Below, one piece after another: positions 47,291-58,431 of a stretch of 64,000 nt of DNA. The DNA lies in contig NC_081149.1 in NCBI RefSeq assembly GCF_958295425.1, forward strand, positions 8,003,654-8,067,653. The letters run 5' to 3'. A program made the translations under genes and the position numbers. Within the stretch, counting starts at the first letter, position 1. Every line of letters starts with the position of its first letter. The DNA is from Solea solea. Its lineage: Eukaryota > Chordata > Actinopteri > Pleuronectiformes > Soleidae. The notes under the pieces are model-generated. The model did no database searches. It was not told where the DNA came from and was given only the letters and a program-made list of their open reading frames with translations.

Positions 47291-48282
47291 CATGGTGAGT
47301 GTTAACCCTACAATGTTTTGTGTTGGTGTTTTTTTTATGAAAAAGATGCTATAGAGGAAAAACCATGAGCAGGACAAGGAGAATGACCTAACCACAGGTT
47401 ACTCGCAGAAGGCTTTAATGGGAACAGTATGATTATGATGCAGTTTGATTCTGGAGAATGAGCTGAAGAGACAACCCTTGCAGGAAGTAAAATAGACAAA
47501 ACAACAGAGAAGAAGAAGAAGAAGAAGCAGCAACAGCCATATAATGGCATATTATGAATCCCAACTGTCATAAAACACTAGGGACGTGTCAAAACAATGC
47601 CACCTATACAATGACGATTCCTTACTGTAAATGTCAAGCACGTGAGCTGTGGATGGGCAAGTCATTCTGAGGAGATGAATGATTTATTCAAAGAGGTGAG
47701 CGTGTGAAAGTGTGAACATAGAAACTCAGATGACGGATCAGCACCCGTTTGACAGCCGGATGTCGTGAGAGAGCCTTTGGGCATGTTCACGGATGTGTCT
47801 GTGTGTATTTGTTCACAGGTGGTTGAGGCTGAACGGAATGCTTTGTTTACGTTTTGTCTTTCCATTTAAATCTCCAGAAAAATTGAGCTGAATGAAGATA
47901 GAGACTCACTGCAAAATAAATAATGGGTGTTAAGGGAGTTTAGATTAAAAGTAGGGCTGGAAGAGCTGATACGTAAATAGTGATTAATTAAGTATCTGCC
48001 ATAACACGTTGGTTTTTTTTAATCCCGACTGCAGAAAAAAGGAAGTCCATTCATTTTCTGTTTTGTTTTTTTCTCCACGAGGGCTGGGGGGGGGTGGACT
48101 TGAGCCAATCCCAACTGACATAGTGTGAAAGGGCACTTGGAGTGTGAAATAAATAATAAATGTCCAACACTAGTACATTATCTGTACAAAACGGACAAGG
48201 CAACTAAGCTGGATCACCGCTGTTGTTGCATTAACATTTCTGAGGTAGCTATTGTGTGCTACCTCAGACTTGTTACGTATTA
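47291..48282. other. Intergenic, no gene recognised
   Basis: A (GAA)n tract of about six units is at 47508-47528, and poly-G-containing GGGCTGGGGGGGGGTGG at 48081-48097. A 10-bp perfect hairpin lies at 48240-48267. No domain-bearing frame. Confidence 0.45.
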
Positions 48283-48520
48283 AAAAGATAAGATAATCCT
48301 TTATTAAATTTTCTTTTCTATCACACATCTTTTATACCTGTTCACACGTCACACGCTGCCAACACAACCGCCAGGAGCAACTTGGGGTTTAGTGGAGCCG
48401 GGAATCCAACCCTCAACCTTCCAGTTGAAAGACGACTCGCTCTAGCCCTGAGCTACCGTATAGTCCCACAATGGAGAAATGTACGTTGTTAGAGCGGCAA
48501 AGACCGTCAAAGCAAGGTAA
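48283..48520 (-). mobile_element. LINE 3' tail split by a SINE
   Basis: AAGATAAGATAATCCTTTATTA (48285-48306) continues, after removal of 48307-48460, as TAGTCCCACAATGGAGAAAT at 48461. Joined, the phrase matches the frequent inverted fish LINE 3' end (…AGATAATCCTTTATTAGTCCCACA…GGGGAAAT). The intervening block is the tRNA-derived SINE listed separately. Confidence 0.55.
48307..48460 (-). mobile_element. tRNA-derived SINE (RNA polymerase III type)
   Basis: On the minus strand it starts GGTAGCTCAGGGCTAGAGCG, an A-box-like tRNA motif, then TCGTCTTTCAACTGGAAGGT, GAGGGTTGGATTCCCGG (B-box-like GGTTGGATTCC) and AACCCCAAGTTGCTCCTGGC, ending GAACAGGTATAAAAGATG. The A- and B-box spacing suits an internal pol III promoter. 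It lies inside a LINE tail, which dates it as younger than that insertion. Confidence 0.7.
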
Positions 48521-51500
48521 TAAATAACAAACACGCATTCTATGAATCTTTTATGATAATTGCAGCAGAATTTACAGTATAGACATTACATAATTTAAAA
48601 TATATCTACTGAGAGCAATAATTGAGTAAATCTAAAAGTCAAGTCTATTAACTTTCTTTGCATTCATTTGATTCCCAATCAAGACTCGCTGTACATTGTT
48701 CACGAGGACTTAAACATTTCGGGAATAATAATCACAATTAGCTGTTGAACATAATGCGGTTGATTGCGATTAGGTTTGATAGCCATAATTAAAATGATTA
48801 GAGTTCAAAGCCAAGGGCGACACAGAGACTTTACATCGAGCGTCTCGGTTACACATGCGACACTAAGGACAGACTGAAAGTGGAGCTCATTGTTCTGAGA
48901 GAGAGCAAAGAGTGGAAATCATCAATTATCTCCTCAGGTTTCTTCAATCAATACCATGCAGTGGCATTTTGACATCCCTCTGCATACATCTGCACAACAC
49001 TGTTGGGACGGGGGATAGGCCTCCGCCTCCGCCTCTAAATCTGCCTCAGTACATCTCGTCTTCTCCATCCTTATTCACCGAGGCAGTTGTTTTTGCGACA
49101 GAAACAGTGGCAGGTCACAGGTGCCGTGGAAATGAACCGTCTTCTTCCTTCCACTGCAACACAAGAGCACACATTTATTTCTCCCATACACTGACATGCA
49201 AGTGCATGCATCCACCCAGGGCATTAGTTTAGAACTCACACACAAATGAAAAATAGACTCTTTTTCTCACAAGTAGAGGTGACTGCTGACCCACTTTGAT
49301 GCCCGTATAACATGCAGCAAGGTCACCCACCCACAGCTTTTATTTATTCATGGTTGATGGTGTTTTTCTGTGTGCGCTTGAGTGTGTGTGGTTTTTATTA
49401 TTACTTTCATTCTGTTGGCGTCATCCAAGTCTGTGCAATAAAGAGGAAGATTATCACCTTTCGATGAAAATCCTTTTTTATTTTCTTCCATCTGTCCAAA
49501 GTGTAACAATCAACAAACGCAGGACAAAGAGAAAATGAAATACAATTTTGATTTGCGTCATGCGTCAATCAGCGTGTGTTTGGCCGAGTTCATTGTGATG
49601 CATTTCAGTGAGGAGTTTGACTTTGACGTGTTCTAATTCCAGCCCGAAACACGCCTTTACATTTACAAGCAAAACAAAAGTTGTCACACTACAAATTTAA
49701 AACAATTTGTGTTTTTCAGTCTAGCAAATTATTTTCTGACAGCGGTTTTATAGTTTCACTCTCTATCCTTTGCTACAGCGTCTCTTTTTCAAACCATTGG
49801 ATGCCATTCATGACTCTGACACTGTCAACAAAGACGACAACACGCACATATATACTGTCCCTTGCACATTTCTGTTTCCTGTTTGGCATGATAAACGATT
49901 ACGGCCGTGAAGAATGAGGCCTTTGCTGCCACAACACTGCTCTCTGCTGGTAAATATAACGTCTCCTTCTGTCCGACTGACCTTTGCACAGTTCCAGGAC
50001 AACATTTGTGGAGAGAATGAGCCGTCGGGTTCCCAAACAGGCATAAAGAAAGCTCATCACCACAGCAAGAGCAGGAAGGACTGTACACAAACGATTAAAA
50101 ATACTCTACATGTGTGTTTGTGTGAAGAAAGATCAATCACCTGACTGTACAGAAGGAGAAGTGTTCAGACTTCCCCTCCTTCCAGCAGGATTACAGTGCA
50201 CATCCTTCATCTTGACTCTGTGTGTGTATCTCGAACATTTGGACTAATATTACTCACTTCACTCAGTCACTTTCACATTCACACCTTGTCAAGGAGTTTA
50301 GAACTTCCCGTCGAGCACCCAGAGCTGACCACCTACCTCTACTTAGCCTTAACAACCGAGGAGAAATCCCATTTCAAGATGGATGCCCTCTCTCTTCATC
50401 GGCACCGTATGCTTATTAGTGCATGCAAGAAAGATCAAAGCTACCTAAACTACCCTAAGAGCTCGCAGCCCTTCTAAAGATTCGGCACAGTGCAGGAATA
50501 ACGAGGTATAGACTGCCTCCACTTTTATCTTTGCCTTCCTTACGGAGTGAGTCATATTTGTCAGAAGTGAGTCTTCCTGGCCAGAAGTGCCACATACTCC
50601 TCTCACACATGCACTGAGGGAGAACTGCAAACAGGGGATTACTCAGTGTCATCATTCCTTTTTTTGCATTTTTATTATAAACATCAGGCACTCTTGCGGG
50701 GAGCTGGAGCACTGGAAATACTTAAAATAGACTGTAATCAAACATGACTACTTAAAAGGCAATAAAACACCAACTGGTTTTGGTTTTTGGTCTTTGTTGG
50801 GGTGCAAAGTCTTCTATACTTTATAAACTTGACCCAGTCGGAGGGTGACACCTCCAAGGGTTAAAAATTATTCCATATTCATACAGATTTTTTTAAAGCC
50901 ACAAGTAAATATGTAATCACAAATGTAGAACCACCACTTATATTAATACACTGTTCCTTTATAGTCAATTTATTAAATTAAATCAAGTTAAAATATCCAG
51001 GACATACCCGAATGAGTTCCTAGTTTGAATATAATATAATAACTTTATATTAAGTGGGCCTTAAAGCCTTTATTTTTCTTTAGAAATGTCGGATAATCTT
51101 GGACTTTGTGCTCTGAAAGTCGATCCTTCTGCCGTCTTTCTGTACGTGCCGCATGTTACAGCTAATGAAATCCCTCTGACGGATGAAACCAAACATTCCT
51201 CCACCTCCACATATTGATTCATGTATCATCATTACCCAAAGCTTGCAGCAATAATCATGTGTGACCAGTGTCAAGCGGTGAGTGGGGCGGCCGCAGTCGA
51301 ACGTGGGAAAACCCTCTCCCTCTCTCTGTCTGTGCTGAAACAGCTGTTTGAGCTCTAATTAAAGAGAAGTAGCAGGTTTCACCTGAGCCCCCAAATGCAG
51401 GGGCACACCTGGTTGCATTAATTTGATCTAAAGTGGCTTTGACGGACTGCCTGCACTCTGGCGTCCCACATTAAGCCACTGGAACTGAGCACCTGCATGG

Positions 51501-53667
51501 GGGGAGCAGACAACACTGCTCCGTGGAGACTCGCCAAGCTGGCGGGGCCTACGCCTTTTTTTTCACAGTTGACCCAGCAGACGCCACTGTCATCCCCGCC
51601 TCTGACTTACCAGCAACATCTGTGAGGGAACAGTGCCACTGCGACACTGGCCCTTGCAGCCACACTGTGAGCTTAGAGCAGCGTGCATGTGCCCTGTAGA
51701 TAACAGTCTGTGAAAACCTCCCCGAAGCTGTAAAAGCAGCTTGTTTCAGGTCCCCTGATGATTTCACAGGACATTGAACTTTACACCTATCATTTGTTAC
51801 CTCTTCAGGGCATTTCCAAATATCCATTACCATGTTTCCGAGGAATGTAACAACCTTTAACCTCCACCGGCTTTTATGTATGCATAATTTATCTCGAGAA
51901 TAAATGTGACACTGCATTTTGTGGGCTGTTGACATGATGTGTGTTTGCGCACGCTTAAGAAAAGCTGGGTGACCTTCCGGGATGCAGATGCAAAAAAAGA
52001 AAAATGAAGTTGCAGCACTTAAATGGGCGCAGCGTTGGGTCACGCTGCACACTCTGTTGCAACAGTTTCTTTGTGCCATGACAATACATTAATTTCATGA
52101 GTCATCAGGCTACGAGTGGCAGTTTATGTCGCTCTAAACATTGTTTAATTGGATTCTGATCCATGACAACACCACCGGAGGGGTTGTTTCCTTCTATTAT
52201 TTCTGCGGCACCTGAAGCATAATGGTGGTGATTACATCCCTCCTGTGGTGCCCTGGTGTCTCAGCTGTTGCACGGCCCCTGAGAATACACACACTGACAG
52301 TCATGGTTCACGCTGCCCGGCTGCCCTGTTTGGCTACTGGTGAAGCCCGAGCAGCAACACGCTGCTGAGACAAGCCTCGGTTCAGAAGGAATTATTTTTT
52401 TAAAAAAAGGGAAAAGACTTTAAAATAACAGAGGAATAAGAAGGAATTATGATAATAAAAAAACAAATTAATTGTTGACTAAACAAACTCAGGCACTGTA
52501 AAGATCCTGAAGGTGTTTGAAAAGTGTAGAAAAATACAAACCAAATCACTTTTTTAATTAAAAAACATAATATAATATAGACAAAGCTTTAAAACAAAAT
52601 GCTGAGTTACTCTAAAACAAACAAAAACATATCACCTGATTTTCACAGGCAACCTTAAAAGTGACTCGACATATCTTGAAAAGCACTCAATTAAATGTAG
52701 TATTACTGGTTGTAGTAATTAGTTAGCTAGTTTGCCTGAAGATTAGGGTTGGATTATAGGGATTAGAAAACATCATCCCTTTTAGACTCTCTTGTGATGA
52801 CATTATAAAGAATATTATCATTATTTTCATTCATATTATCATTATGTCTGGGCTAGCACATTCAATTCTGAATTGGAACCTCTTAGTTAACTCCAAAGCT
52901 CATTTCACAAACCTTTCTTTTACAATTATTTGTTGTCATGATAAACATTTAAATGGTGGAACATTAACTATCAGGTTAAAAAGAAACAAGAGACAATCCT
53001 GGGTTTAAAAACTGGAAAAATATGATATACAAAAATCCAATTTTCCTGTGAGTGACACTGGCTAACGAGGCCGTGGGAGGAACAGAAAGTACAATCACCT
53101 CCTCCTCCCAGGAAACACCGGAGAGGTCACTGACCCCTGCCGAGGTAGATTTCAGAGGACGGCCTGCACATGAAGTCAGCAGTGACAGCACAGCGAGGAA
53201 TAACATTGCTGGGCCTTTGACCTTCAGTGTAGCCCCACACTGTCTCACAACGAGATGCATCTGAATAATACATAGGCCTCTCCTGCTGGGACCACCAGCA
53301 GAGGAGCACAAACTGCATTCACATCATGGTGTGAGGATTTCTCCCACAGCATCCCGTACAATAAAGAACACACTGTGTTTTGACCAGCTGGGGTCGACTT
53401 CCTGATTTGTCTGCATTATAATTCTCTTTTTTCTTCTACATTCAAATGTGTAGCTCACAGTTTCTATGTTTCAAAAGCTTGAAAGAGAGCAAGAGAGAGA
53501 GAGAGAGGAGAGAAAAAGCAAGATGCTGCAGTTGTGGCCACACATTCATTTCCCCACTCCGTGAAGAATAGATTGAGCCATGAGAATGCTGCCGTTTACA
53601 CAGTGAGAATGTATGAAACATTTCATTTTTAAATCACATCATTGATTTCTGACAAGGCATGTTCTAG

Positions 53668-53702
<35 letters not shown>

Positions 53703-54446
53703 CTTTTCTTGTTTGCATCTGCATTTACATACAGGGGCAGATCTGTGGCTCGCACCAGGATTATTTGAATTTCATAGTGTTTGACATTTGATAATGGTGC
53801 TATGTGTTTATAGATTCTACACTCCTCTGCCATAGGATTCCTATCATGTTTGTTCAGCGCACGTCGCCCTCCCTTTTCCCTCTGCAAAAGCAATTGAATC
53901 CCGGGAAAACTCAAATATCACTATATGCGACATCAAAAAGATAAACCCAATTGTTGTTTTAGCTTTGTGTGAGTAGACACATATCAATCAATCCTGTAGG
54001 GATATCTTTATTTACATACGGGCGGCAGAAGCGATGGGAAGCAGAGGAGAAGAAGGTTTGCATAACAATTGTATCATTTATTATGATGGAAGAATCGTAT
54101 CACTGCCACATAATGATTGTCCTCACCTGTCCACACAGATTTAATAATTTATTGTGTCTCTCTGTGTTTGTAAATCAGGCTGTGTTGTCACAGGAGCATG
54201 TGTCTTTTTTTTTTTTTTTGTTTTGTTTTTGTTTTTAACCAAGCCATCTGAGCTGTACAACACAACAGTTACTCGATAATGTGAAGAACAGGAAGAATAA
54301 AGTAATCAGATGAAAAGAGAACAGATTTTCTTGCAGCTTCGGGGATCGAGGGGTTGTGGACAGATGTGACTGTCTAGGAGCAGAGAGTGGGAGGGAGTGT
54401 GCACAGTGGGAAACTGGCAACATATGATTAACAGGTGTTTGTACAG
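48521..54446. other. Intergenic, no gene recognised
   Basis: Includes about 48640-48810, rich in AATTA/ATTAG motifs (CAATTAGCTGTTGAAC, GATTGCGATTAGG, CATAATTAAAATGATTAG) and a candidate enhancer. About 51290-51530 (CAGCTGTTTGAGCTCTAATT; CACACCTGGTTGCATTAATT) is similar in style. A CT-rich microsatellite lies at 53667-53702 and a T run at 54206-54220. The 176-codon minus-strand frame at 51549-52079 is the longest in the window but has no domain, an odd FFFFC run and poly-K end, and no splice context. Confidence 0.45.
53667..53702. repeat. (CT)n microsatellite with one TT interruption
   Basis: About 18 CT units. Confidence 0.95.
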
Positions 54447-55090
54447 TGTGTGTGTGTGTGCATGCTTGTATTTCCTACCTTTTTAAGGATTTTCTTCTGG
54501 CATAACTGACCTTGTCAGGACCATGGAGAGCAAAGTCCTGGTCCTAATGAGGCAGAACCTAATTTCTGCGGAGCTGGTTAAGTTAAGGGCTGAACTTGAA
54601 TTGTAGTTAGGTTAAGGTTAGGGTTCGGTAGTAATTGGTTGTAGTCAGGCATAACGCCTTGTTTAGGTTTACCAAATTAATAGAAGTCAATGCAGTGTCC
54701 TGAGAAGAATAGCAGTGCAAACTTGTGTGTGCGTGCTTGTATTTATATTTTTGTGGGGTCCAAAGAAATGTACAAACCTATCTTTGTGGAGACATTTTGT
54801 CTGGGCCCCACAATTTTAAAGGGCTTTTTAAGGGTTAAGACCTGGTTTTAGGCTTAGGGTTAGAATTGGGGTCTAGTTCAGGGTAAGGGATTAGGGGATG
54901 CATTAGTCTATATCAATAATCGAGTGTGTGTGTGTGTGCTTGTATTTATTACCTTTAATGATCTTTTCTGGCATAAACATTGACCTCGTCAGGACCAGTA
55001 GTCCAAACCAAAACCTGGAGAAGAATAGCTGCATGTGTCGTCACTAAAATGTAAAAACTCTCTAAAATATTAAAACAAGTGTGAGTGTGT
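54447..55090 (+). repeat. Three successive GT-seeded repeat units
   Basis: Each unit opens with a GT-rich run then GCTTGTATTT: at about 54447 (GTGTGTGTGTGTGTGCATGC TTGTATTT), 54724 (GTGTGTGCGTGCTTGTATTT) and 54924 (GTGTGTGTGTGTGTGCTTGT). Units 1 and 3 share TTTTCTTCTGGCATAA/ATCTTTTCTGGCATAA and CTTGTCAGGACCA/CTCGTCAGGACCA; unit 2 has GTGGGGTCCAAAGAAATG, AGGGTTAAGACCTGGTTTTA and AGGCTTAGGGTTAGAATTGG. This is a widespread fish repeat linked to GT microsatellites, here in tandem. Confidence 0.7.
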
Positions 55091-57321
55091 GTGGTGTGTG
55101 TGGTCTCTGTCATTCAATCCAGTCTCATGCATGCAGGTTAGAGTGACAGCAGATTACCACCCTCTGCTGGACCAGATAGTGAATACATATCAAAGTTTCT
55201 TCTTCACAAATACACTCCACCACAAAAATATCACTGACAGCCCTGCTGTCGCTTCAACTCTATTACTGTTGAATTTTTGTTGTTGTGTTTTTAAAAACAT
55301 TTGTTACAAAGCTTTTTGTCTTGCTTTCAAGTCCTCGAACGCAACATGGAACTGGAGTCTTCTCGTGTCCTCGTTTCCTCCCGGTCTGTTTTTATTGCGC
55401 CACCCGCAGTAGCGTTAGCAGCACCACTGATTCTCAGCGTGTCTTATCATTTTAGTGACATTAATGTTACTAAAATTGTGTTATTGTTACATTAAAATGT
55501 TATTATATCATTTAGTTGATTGAATTCAGCTTCAACTCGCTGCTTTTAAACATGTGTCGGCTTCCTGGACTCCGTGTTTGTGTAAGTAGCAGCGAACCAA
55601 TCAACACTTGTTACTTTGGCTTATATAGCGTGGGTTTTAGTTTTACGGCGTATTTAAATGGTTATTCTTGTTATTTGATATTATAGATGTCATTTGCACG
55701 CCAGGGTTGTGTCAGTAACTAATAACAAAGCTTAATATAAAGCCTGTTTCAATTAATATGTACAGACGTTTTCTTTCTTAGTTAATGTATTAAGTTATTG
55801 AGAGTTAAATGTTATTTAATGTTTTCATGACTGGAACAAACCTGATTTCAGATTCTTCAGTGTATCTTTTACTTGGTGCCTGTGTTTTGTTTTATGGACA
55901 AGTTCCTATGGATTACTTGTGTACTGAGTCTCAATTCTTTCTTCAATCACATGTTTGTGGAATTTTAATTTATGCACACATCCTCAAAGACTCTGTTGTG
56001 TGCTTTGCAGTAAAAACAAAAAGAGTGTACTTCATTGCTTCACGCTGCAACTTGCAGACCATACAGTTATACTGAAAATTGTATGAAAATGTTGTGCCCA
56101 ACCTTCAAAATGAAAACATAATCTAATATATTGTCCAAAAATCTAATATGGCATTATTATTATTACTACAAAAAAACAACATAATTATACTAATTTTATT
56201 TTAAAAAGACATTCAAAGTGACTAATAAATTATCAAAATAGTTGGCAGTCGTAATAATTATAAGAAGAAGAAAAATAGTAACGTCTATGGTAAGACTACA
56301 TTGATATATATGTTTGTATAAGTGTAATCACTTTAAAATCAAAATCTTTTTACCTCAGTCCGTGGAGACAAATCAACTGGATTGTGCGTTTTGCATTTTG
56401 AAGCGCAAACTTACCATGCAAACAAAAAAGAACGACATATTTTATAGAATATGAAGGACACCATAGTTCCTTAATGTGCTAGGGAATTTGGATTTTGGTC
56501 AGCACAGAATTCCTGTGTTTGTTATATTCTTGCCGTCTCACCACTAGATATCACAAATTCTTAAACATTGGACCCATAATTGCACCGGCCTCAGACTTCA
56601 CAAGGCTGTGTTCATGTACAAATCAATCGGGGGCTTTAAAGCCAGCCGTACTTTGCCAACATGCAGCTTCACAGAGGATCCAAACATGGGACAGTGTCAC
56701 AACTGGAGCCAGCAGTTGGCAGCGTCATTGTTGTGCATGTGTCACACTCACACATCTCTGGCTCAGGATGCCCTCACCTGTGTTTTGTAGATGCCAGTTT
56801 GGAAATTAGGTGTTTACATCTGTTTCAATGCAGCAAAGAGGCTGTAGGCGATGGGAGGGAAAAACAAGTGTCCTTGTGTTTTTGTATAACTGTGGTGGGC
56901 ACTTTTATCTTGCTGCATTCCATCATGTGTCACTGAAGATAGAGTGCGACGAATGTCGGTCCACTTTGTTTAGATGGCATCAATATGGAGATGGAGACTT
57001 TCAAGCAGAGGTGGCAGGATGTTTCAAGATTGCTTTTTTTCTTTTTCTTTTTTGTTAGAAAAACATTTTACGGTCCAGAGTATGACATTTAGGAGGGTTT
57101 GTTAGCAGAAATTGAATAAACTATCCACATGTACAAGTGTATAAGTAGTAATTTGGTTTAACTGGTTTGGTTCAATTTAAAATAAGCCTTTTATGTGCAC
57201 TGCATGCTACCAATCAGAGTGTGAGTTAGTGTTTTGAAGAGGAAGCTTACTGCACAAATGAAGAATGACATCTTTCCCTGATGCACTTGGGAAATGGAGG
57301 ATTGAGTAACCTACAGTGCAG
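55091..57321. other. Intergenic or KDM8 upstream/first-intron DNA
   Basis: Apart from the candidate promoter at 55330-55581, the sequence is AT-rich with no recognised exon. The frame at 56495-56809 and its overlapping neighbours lack domains. Confidence 0.4.
55330..55581 (+). promoter_or_regulatory. Possible KDM8 promoter / non-coding first exon (weak)
   Basis: This stretch is richer in CpG and GC than its surroundings (CTCGAACGC, CGGTCTG, GCGCCACCCGCAGTAGCG) and is followed at 55582 by a perfect donor, GTAAGT. It is the best-looking donor I noticed upstream of the KDM8 acceptor at 57952, on the same strand and at a plausible distance. No transcript evidence can be seen, so this is only a candidate. 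Confidence 0.2.
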
Positions 57322-57760
57322 CCTCCTTTCACTATTATGGCCCCTGTCTATGGAACAGCCTCATTAAAGACCGGAGGGCAGAAGAGAATATCAGTATTTT
57401 TAAAAGCAAATTAAAGACCTGGCTTTTAACTGAACTCCATATAATTTTTGTAACTTTTTACTGTATTTTTTTTTCTTTGAGTTTATTGTCCATTTTACCT
57501 CAGTATTCCCTTTTTACAAGCCTTTGTTCACTGTTTTACTGTTTACTGTTTTATTTATTTTTCTTTTGTTTTTGCTGGGTTCTGGTAATTCATGAGTATT
57601 TTAGTCGTATTTTCGATATTATGCCCCATTTTATGTGTTGCTGTGATGGTTAATAGGTGGGTTTTTTTGGCCTATTTTCTTGTTTTGTTTTATCCTGTGA
57701 ATCACTTTGAGTTGCATTGCTTTGAATGAAAGATGCTTGTAAATAAAGCAAAATTGATGA
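57322..57760 (+). mobile_element. Non-LTR retrotransposon 3' end (ORF2 terminus plus 3' UTR)
   Basis: Frame CLWNSLIKDRRAEENISIFK, continuing SKLKTWLLTELHI and stop, matches the usual end of fish LINE ORF2 proteins (WNSLP..IR.A.S...FKS.LKT.L). A T-rich 3' UTR follows, ending AATCACTTTGAGTTGC, GATGCTTGTAAATAAAGC, the standard tail form of this LINE class. It is 5'-truncated, as is normal for LINE copies, and lies about 200 bases upstream of the first coding exon of KDM8, probably in its first intron. Confidence 0.7.
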
Positions 57761-57924
57761 TAAAGATGTGGGCAGTTTCACCAAACTGTGACACTGATGA
57801 TCTCTGAAAGAGCTGAGCACAGAATGAGTGTTTCAGGTTCAAAATTTTACTTTTGAAAAGTCCCACAGTGCACATGGAAGTGTAGCTGAAAATGAGAAAC
57901 GCTTCATCATCATCTCAAGTGCTC

Positions 57925-57957
57925 TCCTGACTCACCACTCTCTGCCCCACAGCATAA
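57925..57957 (+). other. kdm8: 3' splice site and 5'-UTR start of KDM8 coding exon 1
   Basis: A pyrimidine-rich run ends in CTGCCCCACAG at 57952, followed by five bases and the ATG. In frame with the ATG, bases 57955-57957 are TAA. The simplest reading is that a non-coding first exon is spliced to 57953 and translation begins in this exon. If the acceptor is unused, the TAA still bars an upstream in-frame extension. Confidence 0.5.
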
Positions 57958-58431
57958 ATGAAGACCTCCTCATCAATGGCTCAGCTGTGGTCGAAAATCT
58001 TTGCCGTTCTGCCTCCTAATGAGGACCAGTTTCCCCTGCACTTCAGTGACACAGTGGAGTCAAGTGTGCTGGATGTGCTGAAACGCTCCAGGCAGCAGCT
58101 GTACAGCGACACTTCCAGGGCCGCCCGTGTGCTAAGCGCGCAGATCGTTTTGGATTTTTCGTGGGAGAAGCTCAACACGGGAACGTGGCGCCAAGTGGAC
58201 AAAGAGTGGAGACGTGTCTATTCTTACGGGTGCCTTTTCAAAGTGGCCGCACTGTGTCGTGACGGTCCATCGGAGGACGAGGTGCGGCAGGCCGTCAGGA
58301 CTTGTGACATGGGTTTACTCATGGGTGCGGCCATCATGGACAATATACTCCAGGTCATTGTTAGGATTCTCCAAAATGAGGTCAGAAAATCTTCTAAGGA
58401 AGACGATGAAGCTGAACAAGTGGAGGTGAAG
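57958..58431 (+). CDS. kdm8: KDM8 coding exon 1
   Basis: Encodes residues 1-158, the N-terminal helical region, including the family-typical [10 protein letters not shown] and [10 protein letters not shown] stretches. It ends phase 0 at AAG|GTTTGT. A second donor, GAG|GTGAAG, lies 6 bases earlier (exon end 58425) in the same phase, so use of either keeps frame and removes or keeps Val-Lys. The 3' end is acidic and lysine-rich ([15 protein letters not shown]), a low-complexity linker that is variable in the family. The exact N-terminus (57958 or 57976) is uncertain. Confidence 0.9.

Noticed and set aside
48240..48267. Hairpin CTGAGGTAGC...GCTACCTCAG carrying a let-7-like seed (TGAGGTAG)
   Set aside because: The stem is only 10 bp with an 8-base loop; a let-7 precursor needs about 22 paired bases per arm and the mature sequence past the seed does not match.
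48307..48460. Functional tRNA gene
   Set aside because: A- and B-box-like motifs are present but the cloverleaf cannot be completed, and non-tRNA SINE body sequence follows.
51549..52079. 176-codon minus-strand frame, the longest in the window
   Set aside because: No recognisable domain, low-complexity phenylalanine and lysine runs, no splice or promoter context; probably chance.
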